Shown here one piece after another: positions 25,208-34,616 of a stretch of 64,000 nt of DNA (position 1 is its first letter; each line of letters begins with the position of its first letter). A model generated the notes under the pieces. The model made no database searches, was not told the DNA's origin, and was given only the letters and a program-made list of their open reading frames with translations. The stretch is from Claveliimonas sp034178805 (GTDB lineage: Bacteria > Bacillota > Clostridia > Lachnospirales > Lachnospiraceae). The stretch lies in contig NZ_JBNPMZ010000004.1 in the NCBI RefSeq assembly GCF_050314255.1, positions 1 through 64,000 on the forward strand, written 5' to 3'. A program made the translations under genes and the position numbers.

Positions 25208-26748
25208 GGTGCATCCATTCCTTTCTCAATGATTTCATAAATTCTCTTCATATCCAGATTATCCCGGATGACATCTGCCAGCAGATCATACTGGCTTTCT
25301 TTGTATGCTTTCAGATCCATGGTTTCTGCCATGTCAGCATCATATCCCTTCCATTTAAGAAGTGCCGCCGAAATCCCCTTCGCCGCCTCCGAGCTATCGA
25401 AGATTCCATGAACATAACAGCCATACACATTGCCTGACTGCGCCCCGTCCGCACGGGTTTTCCGCTCTCCGCCACCAACTGCGGCTGTACCTGCCTCATA
25501 CACTAAATTCACAAGCGGTGCCGCCGGTTCATTCATATATTCCGTCGTCCCCATATGGATTTCATAACCTTCCATTGGCACATCCGTCATTTCTTCCAGA
25601 ATTCCTTCCATCTTCAAAAATCGGCCTTCCACCCTGGTCCGGGTTTTCTCTGTCTCAAATACAGTTCTCACCGGGAGAAGTCCCATCCCCCGGATCTCAC
25701 CTTTCTGTTCGACTCCTTCCGGGTCGTAGATGCTCTCTCCAAGCATCTGATAGCCGCCGCAGATTCCAAAGACCAGTTTTCCCTTCTTCGCGTGACGGAT
25801 GATCTTTCCCTCCAGACCATTCTGCCGCATCCACAGAAGATCCTGAATCGTATTCTTACTTCCCGGTATCAGAACCGCATCCGGTTCTCCGAAATCTCCC
25901 GGCGTATCCACATAGCGAATCGACATTTCTTTCCGGTACTCCAATGCCGCAAAATCAGTAAAATTCGAAATTCGGGGCAGACGAATCACGGCAATATCAA
26001 GAAGACCGGGGCCTCCTTTTCCTGAAAAACGCTCGGTCAGACTGTCTTCATCATCAATATCCAGATGAAAATATGGTACCACGCCGCAAACCGGGATCTT
26101 TGTCTTCTCCTCCAGCATACGAAGTCCCGGTTTCAGAATCTCCTTATCTCCGCGGAATTTATTAATAATCGTTCCTTTGATCCTTCTCTTTTCTTCCTCT
26201 TCTAAGAGTACAATTGTTCCCACGATCTGTGCAAACACACCACCTCTGTCAATATCTCCGGCTAAAAGCACCGGAGCATCTACCATGGCGGCCATTCCCA
26301 TATTGACGATATCATCTTTTTTCAGATTAATCTCAGCGGGGCTTCCCGCGCCCTCAATTACGATAACATCGTACTCAACTGCCAGAGAATGATAGGCCTC
26401 CAGAATCGCCGGAATATATTCCCGTTTTTTACGAAAATACTCCGTCGCAGACATGATGCCTGTCACCTCTCCATTCACAATCACCTGAGATCCCGTGTCA
26501 TTGGTTGGCTTCAGGAGAATGGGATTCATCCGGACAGAGGGTTCAATCATAGCCGCCTCCGCCTGCATGACCTGAGCCCGTCCCATCTCCAGTCCCTCTC
26601 TGGTAATAAAGGAATTCAGTGCCATATTCTGAGATTTGAAAGGAGCAGCCTTCACGCCATCCTGCTTAAGCACCCGAAGAAGCCCTCCTGTCAGAATACT
26701 CTTTCCTGCATTGGACATGGTTCCCTGTATCATAATCGGTTTAGCCAT
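25195..26748 (-). CDS. cbiP: Cobyric acid synthase
   Basis: 517-residue glutamine-dependent amidotransferase that amidates b, d, e and g side chains of adenosylcobyrinate diamide. The N-terminal ATPase domain has IQGTMSNAGKSIL (P-loop) and SQNMALNSF; the C-terminal class-I-like glutaminase has FGICGGYQMLG with the nucleophile Cys, and YGCYVHGIFDS with a His. AAGGAGG precedes the ATG, and the start overlaps the cobD stop by 8 bases. Confidence 0.96.
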   Translation of the reverse strand: MAKPIMIQGTMSNAGKSILTGGLLRVLKQDGVKAAPFKSQNMALNSFITREGLEMGRAQVMQAEAAMIEPSVRMNPILLKPTNDTGSQVIVNGEVTGIMSATEYFRKKREYIPAILEAYHSLAVEYDVIVIEGAGSPAEINLKKDDIVNMGMAAMVDAPVLLAGDIDRGGVFAQIVGTIVLLEEEEKRRIKGTIINKFRGDKEILKPGLRMLEEKTKIPVCGVVPYFHLDIDDEDSLTERFSGKGGPGLLDIAVIRLPRISNFTDFAALEYRKEMSIRYVDTPGDFGEPDAVLIPGSKNTIQDLLWMRQNGLEGKIIRHAKKGKLVFGICGGYQMLGESIYDPEGVEQKGEIRGMGLLPVRTVFETEKTRTRVEGRFLKMEGILEEMTDVPMEGYEIHMGTTEYMNEPAAPLVNLVYEAGTAAVGGGERKTRADGAQSGNVYGCYVHGIFDSSEAAKGISAALLKWKGYDADMAETMDLKAYKESQYDLLADVIRDNLDMKRIYEIIEKGMDAPCSL

Positions 26749-27796
26749 CCGCCAGTTCCTCCTTACATATTTCTGTCACAGCCGCCAGAAGTTTCTCATT
26801 ATCCTCTCTCTTTCGGACTGCGATCCGATAGTATCCTTCTCCCAATCCACGGTAATTATTACAGTTTCTAATAAGATATCCTCGTTTCTTTAGAAACTTA
26901 TACAAATCTTTTTCGCTCTTCATAAGAATATAGTTCGCTGAAGATGGATAGCAGTGTATTCCAAGTTTTGTAAGAATCCCCCGTATCCGTTCTCTCTCCT
27001 CCTGCACGTACAGACGGGTTTCGGCAGCACGCTCTTTGTCTCCGATTGCCGCGATGCCTGCCGCCTGTGCAACGTTAGATACACTCCAGGGCTGCCGCAC
27101 CTCCTGCATATTTTCCAGCAGATCCTCATCCGCACAGATCCCATAGCCCAGGCGAAGTCCCGGCATGGCATGCATCTTGGTAAATGCACGGAGGAGGAAA
27201 CAGTATTTAGAAGCAATCGCTTCTTCCTGCATGGTCTCTTTGGCGTCTGCAAAAGCAAATTCCCAGAAGCATTCATCCAGTACCATGAGGATATTCTCTT
27301 TTTCACATTTCTGCAAGATTCGCTTTAAAAGAGGTTTTGGAATCACTGCACCCGAAGGATTATCCGGCGAACATAGGAATACCATATCGAAACCCTTATC
27401 CAGACAGGGGAGAATTTCTTCCGTAAGACAGAAATTCTCTTCTTCTTTCAGCTCATGATACAAAACCTCACAGCCGACACTGCGAAGGGCCTGCTCATAT
27501 TCCGCAAATGCCGGTGCCGTCACCAGTGCCCGCTTCGGTTTCTTCGCCAGCACCAGGGAAAAGAGGATATCTGCCGCGCCATTTCCAAATATCAGACATT
27601 CCGGCGGAACCTGAAGTTCCATTGCCAGCGCATTTCGAAGTTTCCTGCACCGGCTGTCCGGATAAGCGCCAATCTCAGCTGCTGCACTTCTCACTGCCTC
27701 AATCACCCGTTCTCCCGGACCAAATGGATTGATATTCACTGAGAAATCCATCAGCCCCTCTTCGCTGTATATATCTCCCCCATGCACGTATTCCAT
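26741..27796 (-). CDS. cobD: L-threonine-O-3-phosphate decarboxylase-type aminotransferase
   Basis: 351-residue PLP enzyme of the HisC/CobD fold. The PLP Lys is in FTKMHAMPGLRLGYG, with FLCSPDNPSGAVI, VLDECFWEFA and DFSVNINPFGPGERVIEAV also typical. In B12 synthesis CobD (Salmonella naming) makes aminopropanol phosphate for the nucleotide loop. Neighbouring cbiB, which uses that product, supports the assignment over histidinol-phosphate aminotransferase. AAAGGAGG precedes the ATG. Confidence 0.9.
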   Translation of the reverse strand: MEYVHGGDIYSEEGLMDFSVNINPFGPGERVIEAVRSAAAEIGAYPDSRCRKLRNALAMELQVPPECLIFGNGAADILFSLVLAKKPKRALVTAPAFAEYEQALRSVGCEVLYHELKEEENFCLTEEILPCLDKGFDMVFLCSPDNPSGAVIPKPLLKRILQKCEKENILMVLDECFWEFAFADAKETMQEEAIASKYCFLLRAFTKMHAMPGLRLGYGICADEDLLENMQEVRQPWSVSNVAQAAGIAAIGDKERAAETRLYVQEERERIRGILTKLGIHCYPSSANYILMKSEKDLYKFLKKRGYLIRNCNNYRGLGEGYYRIAVRKREDNEKLLAAVTEICKEELADG

Positions 27797-27823
27797 CTAA
27801 AGTCTCCCTCCTTTCTCTTCATT

Positions 27824-28804
27824 CTATATGAAAGCCAAAATCATATATCTCAGCACCGCGCACATCACAAGCATCAGGATTTCCGTACCGTCCATCAGTT
27901 GCCCGGCACGAAGGATATCCTCCGCTTCCACAGGGCGCAGATCATCTCCGATATATTCTTTCTCGTATAATTTTCCAAAATAATACGCATTGCCTGCAAG
28001 CTGCACCCGCAGCGCACCCGCACAGACCGCCTCTGTCTGAGCCGCATTGGGACTGGCGTGTTTTCTCCTGTCCCGCTTATAGATACGATACGCATTTGCC
28101 CCGTCCATGCGGAGAAGAAAAGCGCTTGCTATCATCAGCCATGCAGATATCCTTGCCGGAATGTAATTCATCAGATCATCAAATTTTGCTGCCGCACGGC
28201 CAAAGTACAGGTATTTCTCATTCTTATAGCCTACCATGGAATCCATCGTATTGACAGCCTTGTAGAAAAATCCCAGTATCGGACCTCCGATCATCATATA
28301 GAAAAGAGGCGCTGTCACACCATCTGAAGTATTCTCGGCAACCGTCTCCACTGCTGCTTTTGTTACGCCGCGCTCATCCAGTGCCTGGGTATCCCTTCCC
28401 ACGATCATAGAAACTGCCTTCCGGGCACCGGGCAGGTCATGGTCCTTTAATCTGTCGTATACTCTGCGGCTCTCCGCCTTCAGAGATCTGGCCGCAAGAA
28501 GCTGATAACACCAGAAGCACTCCAGTACAAATGCCGCTTCCGGACGGAACTGTCTCACTCCCAGAAGAATAAATGCAGGAATTCCTGCAGAAATCACCGG
28601 AACCATGATACAGAACACTCTTCCCGCTATCAGAAGCTTGTGATTTTCCTTTTCCGGATCCTCATCACTGCAGATTCTGCGAAATCCACGCTCCAGAACG
28701 GTAATCAGCCTTCCAATCAGCCTCACCGGATGGTAAAGCCATACCGGATCCCCAAATATCATATCCAGGATCACACCGACAGTGCACGCCATTAATATAC
28801 TCAT
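27824..28804 (-). CDS. cbiB: Adenosylcobinamide-phosphate synthase
   Basis: 326-residue polytopic membrane protein that attaches aminopropanol phosphate to adenosylcobyric acid. Hallmarks are FGDPVWLYHPVRLIGRLI near the N-terminus, AVETVAENTSDGVTAPLFYMMIGGPILGFFYKAVNTMDSMVGYKNEKY in the middle and HASPNAAQTEAVCAGAL later. The start overlaps the cobC stop as ATGA. Confidence 0.95.
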   Translation of the reverse strand: MSILMACTVGVILDMIFGDPVWLYHPVRLIGRLITVLERGFRRICSDEDPEKENHKLLIAGRVFCIMVPVISAGIPAFILLGVRQFRPEAAFVLECFWCYQLLAARSLKAESRRVYDRLKDHDLPGARKAVSMIVGRDTQALDERGVTKAAVETVAENTSDGVTAPLFYMMIGGPILGFFYKAVNTMDSMVGYKNEKYLYFGRAAAKFDDLMNYIPARISAWLMIASAFLLRMDGANAYRIYKRDRRKHASPNAAQTEAVCAGALRVQLAGNAYYFGKLYEKEYIGDDLRPVEAEDILRAGQLMDGTEILMLVMCAVLRYMILAFI

Positions 28805-29376
28805 ATCTTTCTTATCTCCGTTAATTGTTTCTTTCCAGACTTCCAGTCTGTTTCATCTAATTTTGCAAGAAATCCTTCTCCATTAGCCACCTGCCACTGA
28901 TAGAAGTCTCTTTTCTCCCTGTCAAATTCTGAAAGAACCGCCATAATAGTTCCGCCATGCACCACAAACGAAGCCCTCCTGCAGCCATTTTCCATGAGTT
29001 TCCTCACAGCCTCTTCAAAGGCTGCCACCGAGCGTTTCACGAATGCTTCTCTTCCCTCTCCTCCGGGAAATGCTGCCGCTCCGCCGCTGTCCAGCCATTT
29101 CTGATATGCAGGATGATTTTTCAACTCTTCATAGGTTTTTTTCTCAAATTCGCCAAAATCACATTCCCGAAGTCCCGGACAGATCATCTGTCCTTTTCCG
29201 GGATAAATCAGTTCTGCCGTCTGTATGCACCGCTTCAGAGGACTTACGACCACTGTGTCCGCATTCGGATACTCCCGCAAAAGCACCGGCTGATCCAGGG
29301 GTTCATCGGTCACGCCGATGTACTGACGAAGGCGATTCCCTTTTGTCTTTAAATGCCGGATAAATATCAATTCCAT
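28801..29376 (-). CDS. cobC: Histidine phosphatase, probable alpha-ribazole phosphatase
   Basis: 191 residues of the phosphoglycerate-mutase-like fold. The phosphorylated His is His8; the usual RHG reads RHL here, while PLKRCIQTAELIYPG, LRECDFGEFEKKTYEEL and the second catalytic His in FVVHGGTIMAV are intact. CobC removes the 5'-phosphate from alpha-ribazole phosphate or from cobalamin phosphate. The assignment as CobC rests mainly on its position between cobS and cbiB, overlapping both (10 and 4 bases). Confidence 0.85.
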   Translation of the reverse strand: MELIFIRHLKTKGNRLRQYIGVTDEPLDQPVLLREYPNADTVVVSPLKRCIQTAELIYPGKGQMICPGLRECDFGEFEKKTYEELKNHPAYQKWLDSGGAAAFPGGEGREAFVKRSVAAFEEAVRKLMENGCRRASFVVHGGTIMAVLSEFDREKRDFYQWQVANGEGFLAKLDETDWKSGKKQLTEIRKI

Positions 29377-30134
29377 AAGTATCCTCCTGTGAGCATCATT
29401 CCCGTCAGCATGGCAAGCTCCGATATTTCCAGAAAATATCCTGCCAGATCTCCGGTCACGCCGCCAAACTGCCTGGTGCTCATTTTTTTATAGTACCAGA
29501 ATACCAGCACTTCTGCCAGAAGTGCTCCCGCAGCAGCCCTGAGATGAACTGCACACATTCCCGCCGCAGCCAGAATCAGAAAGACCAGCATCGTAATCTT
29601 CACGCGCTTTTTCTCTGCCTGATCCTGAAATGTTCTCGCAAGACCATTTTCTCTTGCAGCTGGAAAGGTCACCACACTATATCCGCTAAGCGACCGGGAT
29701 ACGACAAAACTAAGGGCAGCCACTCCCAGCATTTCTTCCGGGATTTCTCCCCATACCGCCAGACTCCAGACCAGATAACATCCAAGCCCCAGTATGGCAA
29801 ATGCACCCGCATGGCTGTCTTTTAATATGGCAAGCTTCTTCTCCTTATCTCCGTAAGAAGCAAGGGCATCCATCGTGTCCATGAAACCGTCCATATGGAT
29901 TCCGCCACTGATCAGGATTGGAACCAGGGTACACACAGCCCCTCTCATAAGCGGCTGACAGTGAAGCCCAAAGAACAACCTGCCTGCCAGATAAACTGCC
30001 GCACCGATCACAACTCCCACGAGAGGGAAGAAGCACATGGCATATTTCATATTTTCCTTCTTCCATTCCACCGCCGGCATGGGGATCTTGGAATACATGG
30101 ACATGGCAATCACAAATGACTGCAGAAAATTCAT
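29367..30134 (-). CDS. cobS: Adenosylcobinamide-GDP ribazoletransferase (cobalamin synthase)
   Basis: 255-residue membrane enzyme that joins alpha-ribazole to adenosylcobinamide-GDP. The opening MYSKIPMPAVEWKKENMKYAMCFFPLVGVVIG and the acidic Mg-binding motif GGIHMDGFMDTMDAL are diagnostic; six or seven hydrophobic segments follow. AAGGAGG precedes the ATG, 11 bases after cobT. Confidence 0.95.
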   Translation of the reverse strand: MNFLQSFVIAMSMYSKIPMPAVEWKKENMKYAMCFFPLVGVVIGAAVYLAGRLFFGLHCQPLMRGAVCTLVPILISGGIHMDGFMDTMDALASYGDKEKKLAILKDSHAGAFAILGLGCYLVWSLAVWGEIPEEMLGVAALSFVVSRSLSGYSVVTFPAARENGLARTFQDQAEKKRVKITMLVFLILAAAGMCAVHLRAAAGALLAEVLVFWYYKKMSTRQFGGVTGDLAGYFLEISELAMLTGMMLTGGYLWN

Positions 30135-30145
30135 ATTCTACCTCC

Positions 30146-31204
30146 TTATTTCAGCACCTGATACTGCTCCACCTTAATATCATCAAATGTTCCCATCTCA
30201 TGATAAACACGAAGTCCCATTTCCAGCAACGGAAGTACCGCCACCGCTCCACTTCCCTCGCCCAGACACATGTCACAGGTAAGGAAGGGGGAAAGCCCCA
30301 GGGCTTCCAGAAGCATTGCCCCGGCCGGTTCCTTCGATACGTGAGAGGGCATCATATAATCTCTGACCCGCTCATCCATACTCATGGCACAAAGTGCTGC
30401 CACTGCTGATATAAACCCATCGATTACAATAGGAATCCCGAAGACGGCTCCTCCAAGGTAAACTCCGACCAGCCCGGCAATATCCAGACCTCCGACCTTG
30501 GACAGCACATCGATCACATCGGATGCATCCGGCTGATGTTTTGCAATGGCTTCCTCAATCACCTGAATCTTTCGAGCAAGTCCCGAACTGCTGAGACCGG
30601 CTCCCCTTCCTGTCACCTGCGGCACCGGCACCCCGAGAAGTACAGAAGCCACTGCACTGCTGGTCGTGGTATTTCCTATTCCCATCTCTCCTGTCGCCAG
30701 AATCTGATATCCTTCTCTCTTTCTCTCTTCTACTGTACGAATCCCGATAGAAAGAGCCTTTTCTACTTCTTCCCTGGTCATGGCACACTCATGAAGAAGG
30801 TTGCCCGTCCCGTAAGCCACCTTATTTTCCGGAATGCTCACCCCCGGCACATCCTTTATCATCCCGATATCTACCGGGAAAATATCCACGCCAGCCACAT
30901 CACTCATCAGGCATACGGAAGACCGGTGCCCCGCAAAGTTTTCTGCTACGATTGCAGTGACTTCCTGTCCGGTCTGGGTAACACCTTCTGCCACCACTCC
31001 GTTATCTGCACACATGATAATCAGTCCCTTTTTATCGATGCGGACCCTGGGAGTTCTCTGAATCCCCGCCATACGGATCACAGCCTCCTCAAGCTTTCCG
31101 AGGCTGAACAGAGGCTTTCCCACGGTCATCCAGTGTTCTCTCGCCTCTTCCATACTGCGTTTATCCACGGGTTGGATCCGTGCTCTTATCTCTTCTGTCG
31201 TCAT
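30146..31204 (-). CDS. cobT: Nicotinate-nucleotide:dimethylbenzimidazole phosphoribosyltransferase
   Basis: 352 residues; activates the lower base to alpha-ribazole phosphate. Family features include VVMCADNGVVAEGVTQ-type wording (IIMCADNGVVAEGVTQ), GEMGIGNTTTSSAV, GRGAGLSSSGL, and near the C-terminus CLGEGSGAVAVLPLLEMG with the catalytic Glu. The ATG at 31204 has GAGGTGGCAGG just upstream and follows the cbiA stop by 10 bases; a longer in-frame start would overlap cbiA. Confidence 0.96.
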   Translation of the reverse strand: MTTEEIRARIQPVDKRSMEEAREHWMTVGKPLFSLGKLEEAVIRMAGIQRTPRVRIDKKGLIIMCADNGVVAEGVTQTGQEVTAIVAENFAGHRSSVCLMSDVAGVDIFPVDIGMIKDVPGVSIPENKVAYGTGNLLHECAMTREEVEKALSIGIRTVEERKREGYQILATGEMGIGNTTTSSAVASVLLGVPVPQVTGRGAGLSSSGLARKIQVIEEAIAKHQPDASDVIDVLSKVGGLDIAGLVGVYLGGAVFGIPIVIDGFISAVAALCAMSMDERVRDYMMPSHVSKEPAGAMLLEALGLSPFLTCDMCLGEGSGAVAVLPLLEMGLRVYHEMGTFDDIKVEQYQVLK

Positions 31205-31214
31205 TCCTGCCACC

Positions 31215-32648
31215 TCAATTTGTTTCTTTATATCCGAGACTTTCTCGGAAATTGTCATCCACCTGACATACTGTACGGCACCGCTCTACAAACCGTTCTG
31301 CAAAAACCGGATTGGACGGATAGTACAGATGGGGATAACCCGCAAACAGATTTCCCTTCATATGAATACATTCCCAGCTCCGCTTTCCGTCCGGTTTCAC
31401 GGCCAGACAGTCCCCTCCATTCTCGGAGCTGTCCCAGTAGTGAAACTCATGCCCCCGAATGGACTCGCCCTTTTTCAGGTAAACCCCGTCCGTCAGAGCC
31501 TCTGCCCTCATATAGCCAAATCGGACCAGTCTGTCTTTTCTCTCCGACCCGGAAGCAATTGCGCCCACCATGGGCCAGGTTTTGCCGTCTGTCCCCGTCA
31601 GCCATTCCTGCAGATACAGGAATCCTCCGCATTCTGCCAGGCACGGACCGTCTTTTGCAATCCACGCCCGGATATCCTCCCGCATAGAGACATTTTCTGA
31701 CAACCGCGCAGCATACTCTTCCGGATACCCGCCTCCCAGGATCAGACCACCGATTCCCTCCGGCAGCTTCCGGTCGACAATAGGACTAAATGGTACCAGC
31801 TCACAGCCCAGATGTTCCAGCATCCTCATATTCGCCTGATAGTAGAAATTGAAGGCCTCATCTGACGCTACTGCAATTCTGACGCGGTCTTTAAATTTAT
31901 TTCTATAATCATTATTTCGTTTCTTTATATATTTATTCATTTCTAATTTGGAGTGTTTTTCCGCAATCTGACGGATCAGTTCCAGATCCAGCGACTGACT
32001 TAAGATATGACCCGCGCTCTCCATCTGACTTTTTAGATTCCGGATATTTTCCGGTGTCACCAGTCCAAGATGGCGGCTGTCCAGACGGAACACCTCATCT
32101 TCCGGTATGTATCCCACAATCCTGATTCCGGTGTCTGCAAGCTCCCTCTCCAGCATTTCCTTCATTCGCGGGTAAAGGGACGGAGAAATCCGATTCAAAA
32201 TCACCCCGCGGATATTGCTGTCACTGCGAAATCCTGCAATTCCCCTGATCACTGCCGATACCGAATAAGCCATTCCCCGGCAGGATACCACCAGAATCAC
32301 CGGCACCTGAAGCGTCTTTGCCACCTCATAGGAACTGGCCCGTTCTGAATCCAGCGTCATCCCGTCATAGTATCCCATAACACCTTCGATAATCGTCAGA
32401 TCCGCGTTCTTCGCATGCTCCGTATATATTTCTCTCAGGTCTTCCGCCTCTGAAAAGTACAGATCCAGATTTTCCGACCCTATGCCCAGCACCTGCCGGT
32501 GGAACATGGGATCAATGTAATCCGGTCCGCATTTACATGCCAGAACCTGAAGTCCTTTTCCCAGAAAGGCTTCCATCAGCCCGCAGGCTGTCACCGTTTT
32601 ACCGCTCCCACTGGATGCAGCGGCAATCATTACTCCCGGAATTTTCAT
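31215..32648 (-). CDS. cbiA: Cobyrinate a,c-diamide synthase
   Basis: 477-residue two-domain enzyme: an ATP-dependent synthetase (P-loop ASSGSGKTVTACGLMEAF, KCGPDYIDPMFHR, EGVMGYYDG) and a C-terminal glutaminase with CLAECGGFLYLQ (nucleophile Cys) and GHEFHYWD. It amidates the a and c side chains of cobyrinate. A Lys/Asn-rich spot around KYIKKRNNDYRNKFKD links the domains. Its start overlaps the cbiET stop as ATGA. Confidence 0.96.
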   Translation of the reverse strand: MKIPGVMIAAASSGSGKTVTACGLMEAFLGKGLQVLACKCGPDYIDPMFHRQVLGIGSENLDLYFSEAEDLREIYTEHAKNADLTIIEGVMGYYDGMTLDSERASSYEVAKTLQVPVILVVSCRGMAYSVSAVIRGIAGFRSDSNIRGVILNRISPSLYPRMKEMLERELADTGIRIVGYIPEDEVFRLDSRHLGLVTPENIRNLKSQMESAGHILSQSLDLELIRQIAEKHSKLEMNKYIKKRNNDYRNKFKDRVRIAVASDEAFNFYYQANMRMLEHLGCELVPFSPIVDRKLPEGIGGLILGGGYPEEYAARLSENVSMREDIRAWIAKDGPCLAECGGFLYLQEWLTGTDGKTWPMVGAIASGSERKDRLVRFGYMRAEALTDGVYLKKGESIRGHEFHYWDSSENGGDCLAVKPDGKRSWECIHMKGNLFAGYPHLYYPSNPVFAERFVERCRTVCQVDDNFRESLGYKETN

Positions 32649-33892
32649 TGGCCGACTCCCTTCTCTCCTCCGGTACTGACAATATAGACCGGATTCTGCG
32701 CCTGCATCATATGATAACTGCCCAGAGTTCTTGCCCCGGATACCATAACCTGCTGTATCTGCGGTTCCGGAATCAGTCCCTCTTTCACCGCATCCATAAT
32801 TTCACACACGGTCTCCAGTGAAATGGCATTGATCACGATCCGTGCATTTGGATTCTTTCCTCTCACGAAACGCAGAATTTCCTTCAGATTCCCGGAGCTT
32901 CCCCCGATAAACACATGGGTCGGTGGCTCCAACTCTTCCATTTGTTCCAGAATCTCCGGTGCCATTCCGGGAATCACTTCCACCTGATCCGTCTTAAACT
33001 TTCGGCAGTTCTTTCGAATCAGCTCACAGGCCTCTTCTTTTTTCTCCACCGCAATGACACGGATTCCGGGTGCCATCCCTGCTGCCTCTATAGAAACAGA
33101 GCCGGTTCCCGCACCGATATCATACAGCACCGCATCCTTCGTCAGTTCCAGCGCACCGATGCTGAGGGTCCGGACTGCCTCCTTCGTCATTGGAACATGA
33201 ACCTCCCCCTCCAGGCGGATAAATTCCTCATCCTTCAGGTGAGGGCACACCCGCGTATCCGGGGCATCATTTTCAACCATAACCACCGCCAGCTCCCCAA
33301 AGTCTTCTCTATGAAGCTCCTCCGGTTTCCCTGACACAATTCTCTCCGTCTCATAAGACAGGTTATTCCCGATATGAACCGTAACATTTTCAAATGGATA
33401 ATATCGTAATTTATCATATAACTGCCCGCCGGATTTCTGATCCGTCAGAAGAAAGGTCTTCCGGTTATGCGCGATGGCATAAACTGCATTCTGGAATCGT
33501 CCGTGAACACTCACCAGCGCCGCATCTTCCCAGGATGTTCCAAGTCTGGCAGCCAGATAAGCTACGGAAGAGATGCCCGGAATCCAGTGAATCTCTCCCA
33601 TACCTCCAAGCTTCTCCGCCATTCCTTTCGCACCGCTGTAAAAACCTGTGTCGCCCGAGAGTACAATCGCACAGATTCTGTACTCCGAATAACTTTCCAA
33701 AAACTGACGCACTGCGGACGGACGGTATTCCCGCAGACAGTTCCGGCCCATTTTTTCAAAGGGAGCCGTCATCCGCTCCGCTCCGATAATCAGCTCTGCC
33801 ATCTGAAGCGCCTCATTTCCCTCTTCTGTTAATGTCCGGGTCGTGCCCATTCCAATTCCGATCAGATAAATCTGTCTCTCTTCTCTACACAT
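32645..33892 (-). CDS. cbiET: Cobalt-precorrin-7 C5-methyltransferase / precorrin-6B C15-methyltransferase (decarboxylating) fusion
   Basis: 415 residues. CbiE (about 1-205) opens IYLIGIGMGTTRTLTEEGNEAL and has LSGDTGFYSGAKGMAEKL and IPGISSVAYLAARLG. CbiT (about 210-405) is a Rossmann SAM methyltransferase with VLYDIGAGTGSVSIEAA, VIAVEKKEEACELI and FIGGSSGNLKEIL. The pair adds the C-5 and C-15 methyls and removes the C-12 acetate carboxyl. This single-chain form matches CobL in order. It overlaps cbiH by 8 bases and cbiA by 4. Confidence 0.95.
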   Translation of the reverse strand: MCREERQIYLIGIGMGTTRTLTEEGNEALQMAELIIGAERMTAPFEKMGRNCLREYRPSAVRQFLESYSEYRICAIVLSGDTGFYSGAKGMAEKLGGMGEIHWIPGISSVAYLAARLGTSWEDAALVSVHGRFQNAVYAIAHNRKTFLLTDQKSGGQLYDKLRYYPFENVTVHIGNNLSYETERIVSGKPEELHREDFGELAVVMVENDAPDTRVCPHLKDEEFIRLEGEVHVPMTKEAVRTLSIGALELTKDAVLYDIGAGTGSVSIEAAGMAPGIRVIAVEKKEEACELIRKNCRKFKTDQVEVIPGMAPEILEQMEELEPPTHVFIGGSSGNLKEILRFVRGKNPNARIVINAISLETVCEIMDAVKEGLIPEPQIQQVMVSGARTLGSYHMMQAQNPVYIVSTGGEKGVGQ

Positions 33893-34616
33893 TGCGATAT
33901 CCTCTTGGTGTTACCATCCTGCCATCGATTTCCATTGTCTGCTCATTTCCGATATACACCGTGGTAAACATGTCTACTGCCGTATCCCGAAGTTCCCGAA
34001 GAGGAAGTACCCGACAGGTCTCTCCCTCGCGGCCGATATTTTTTACCAGACCGCAGACCGTGTCCCCGGACTGATATTCCAGCACACAGTCACAGGCTTT
34101 TTTCAGATAATCTGCCCGTTTTTTACTGGACGGATTATAGATACATATTACAAAATCTGCTGCCGCTGCTGCCCGCAGTCTCGCCTCTATCTTCTCCCAG
34201 GGTGTCAGAAGATCACTTAAGCTGATGACTGCAAAGTCATGCATGAGCGGTGCTCCCAGAACGGCCGCTCCCCCTGAAGCTGCCGTAATTCCTGGTATGA
34301 TTTCCAGAGAAACCTCCGGATAGTCCCGTCCCACTTCGTACATAAGCCCTGCCATCCCATAGATTCCGGCATCGCCGCTACAGATCATTGCCACCTTTTT
34401 TCCTTTTAAAGCTTCCTCAAATGCCATCCGGCAGCGGGCCGCTTCCTGTTTCATCGGTGTGGTAAGGAAGGTTTTATCCGGATACCGGTTCTTCACCAGA
34501 TCAATATAGACCGTATAGCCCACGATCACATCGCATTGTCTAAGGGTCTCGTCCGCCAGGATCGTCATCTGCCGCTCCGCTCCCGGCCCGATTCCCACTA
34601 CATATATCTTACACAT
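33885..34616 (-). CDS. cbiH: Cobalt-precorrin-3 C17-methyltransferase
   Basis: 243 residues of the tetrapyrrole methylase fold: IYVVGIGPGAERQMTILADETL, GYTVYIDLVK, ICSGDAGIYGMAGLMYEVG, IPGITAASGGAAVLGAPLMHDF and CIYNPSSKKRADYLKKAC, the last being a CbiH/CobJ mark. It methylates C-17 and contracts the ring. The frame is open 147 bases upstream, but that part has no methylase sequence; AAAGGAG precedes the ATG at 34616, which overlaps the cbiF stop by 8 bases. Confidence 0.95.
   Translation of the reverse strand: MCKIYVVGIGPGAERQMTILADETLRQCDVIVGYTVYIDLVKNRYPDKTFLTTPMKQEAARCRMAFEEALKGKKVAMICSGDAGIYGMAGLMYEVGRDYPEVSLEIIPGITAASGGAAVLGAPLMHDFAVISLSDLLTPWEKIEARLRAAAAADFVICIYNPSSKKRADYLKKACDCVLEYQSGDTVCGLVKNIGREGETCRVLPLRELRDTAVDMFTTVYIGNEQTMEIDGRMVTPRGYRNV

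Noticed and set aside
30536..31687. 383-residue plus-strand open frame across cobT and cbiA
   Set aside because: It spans two conserved minus-strand genes and their junction; its composition (rich in His, Ser and Pro) is that of an antisense reading.
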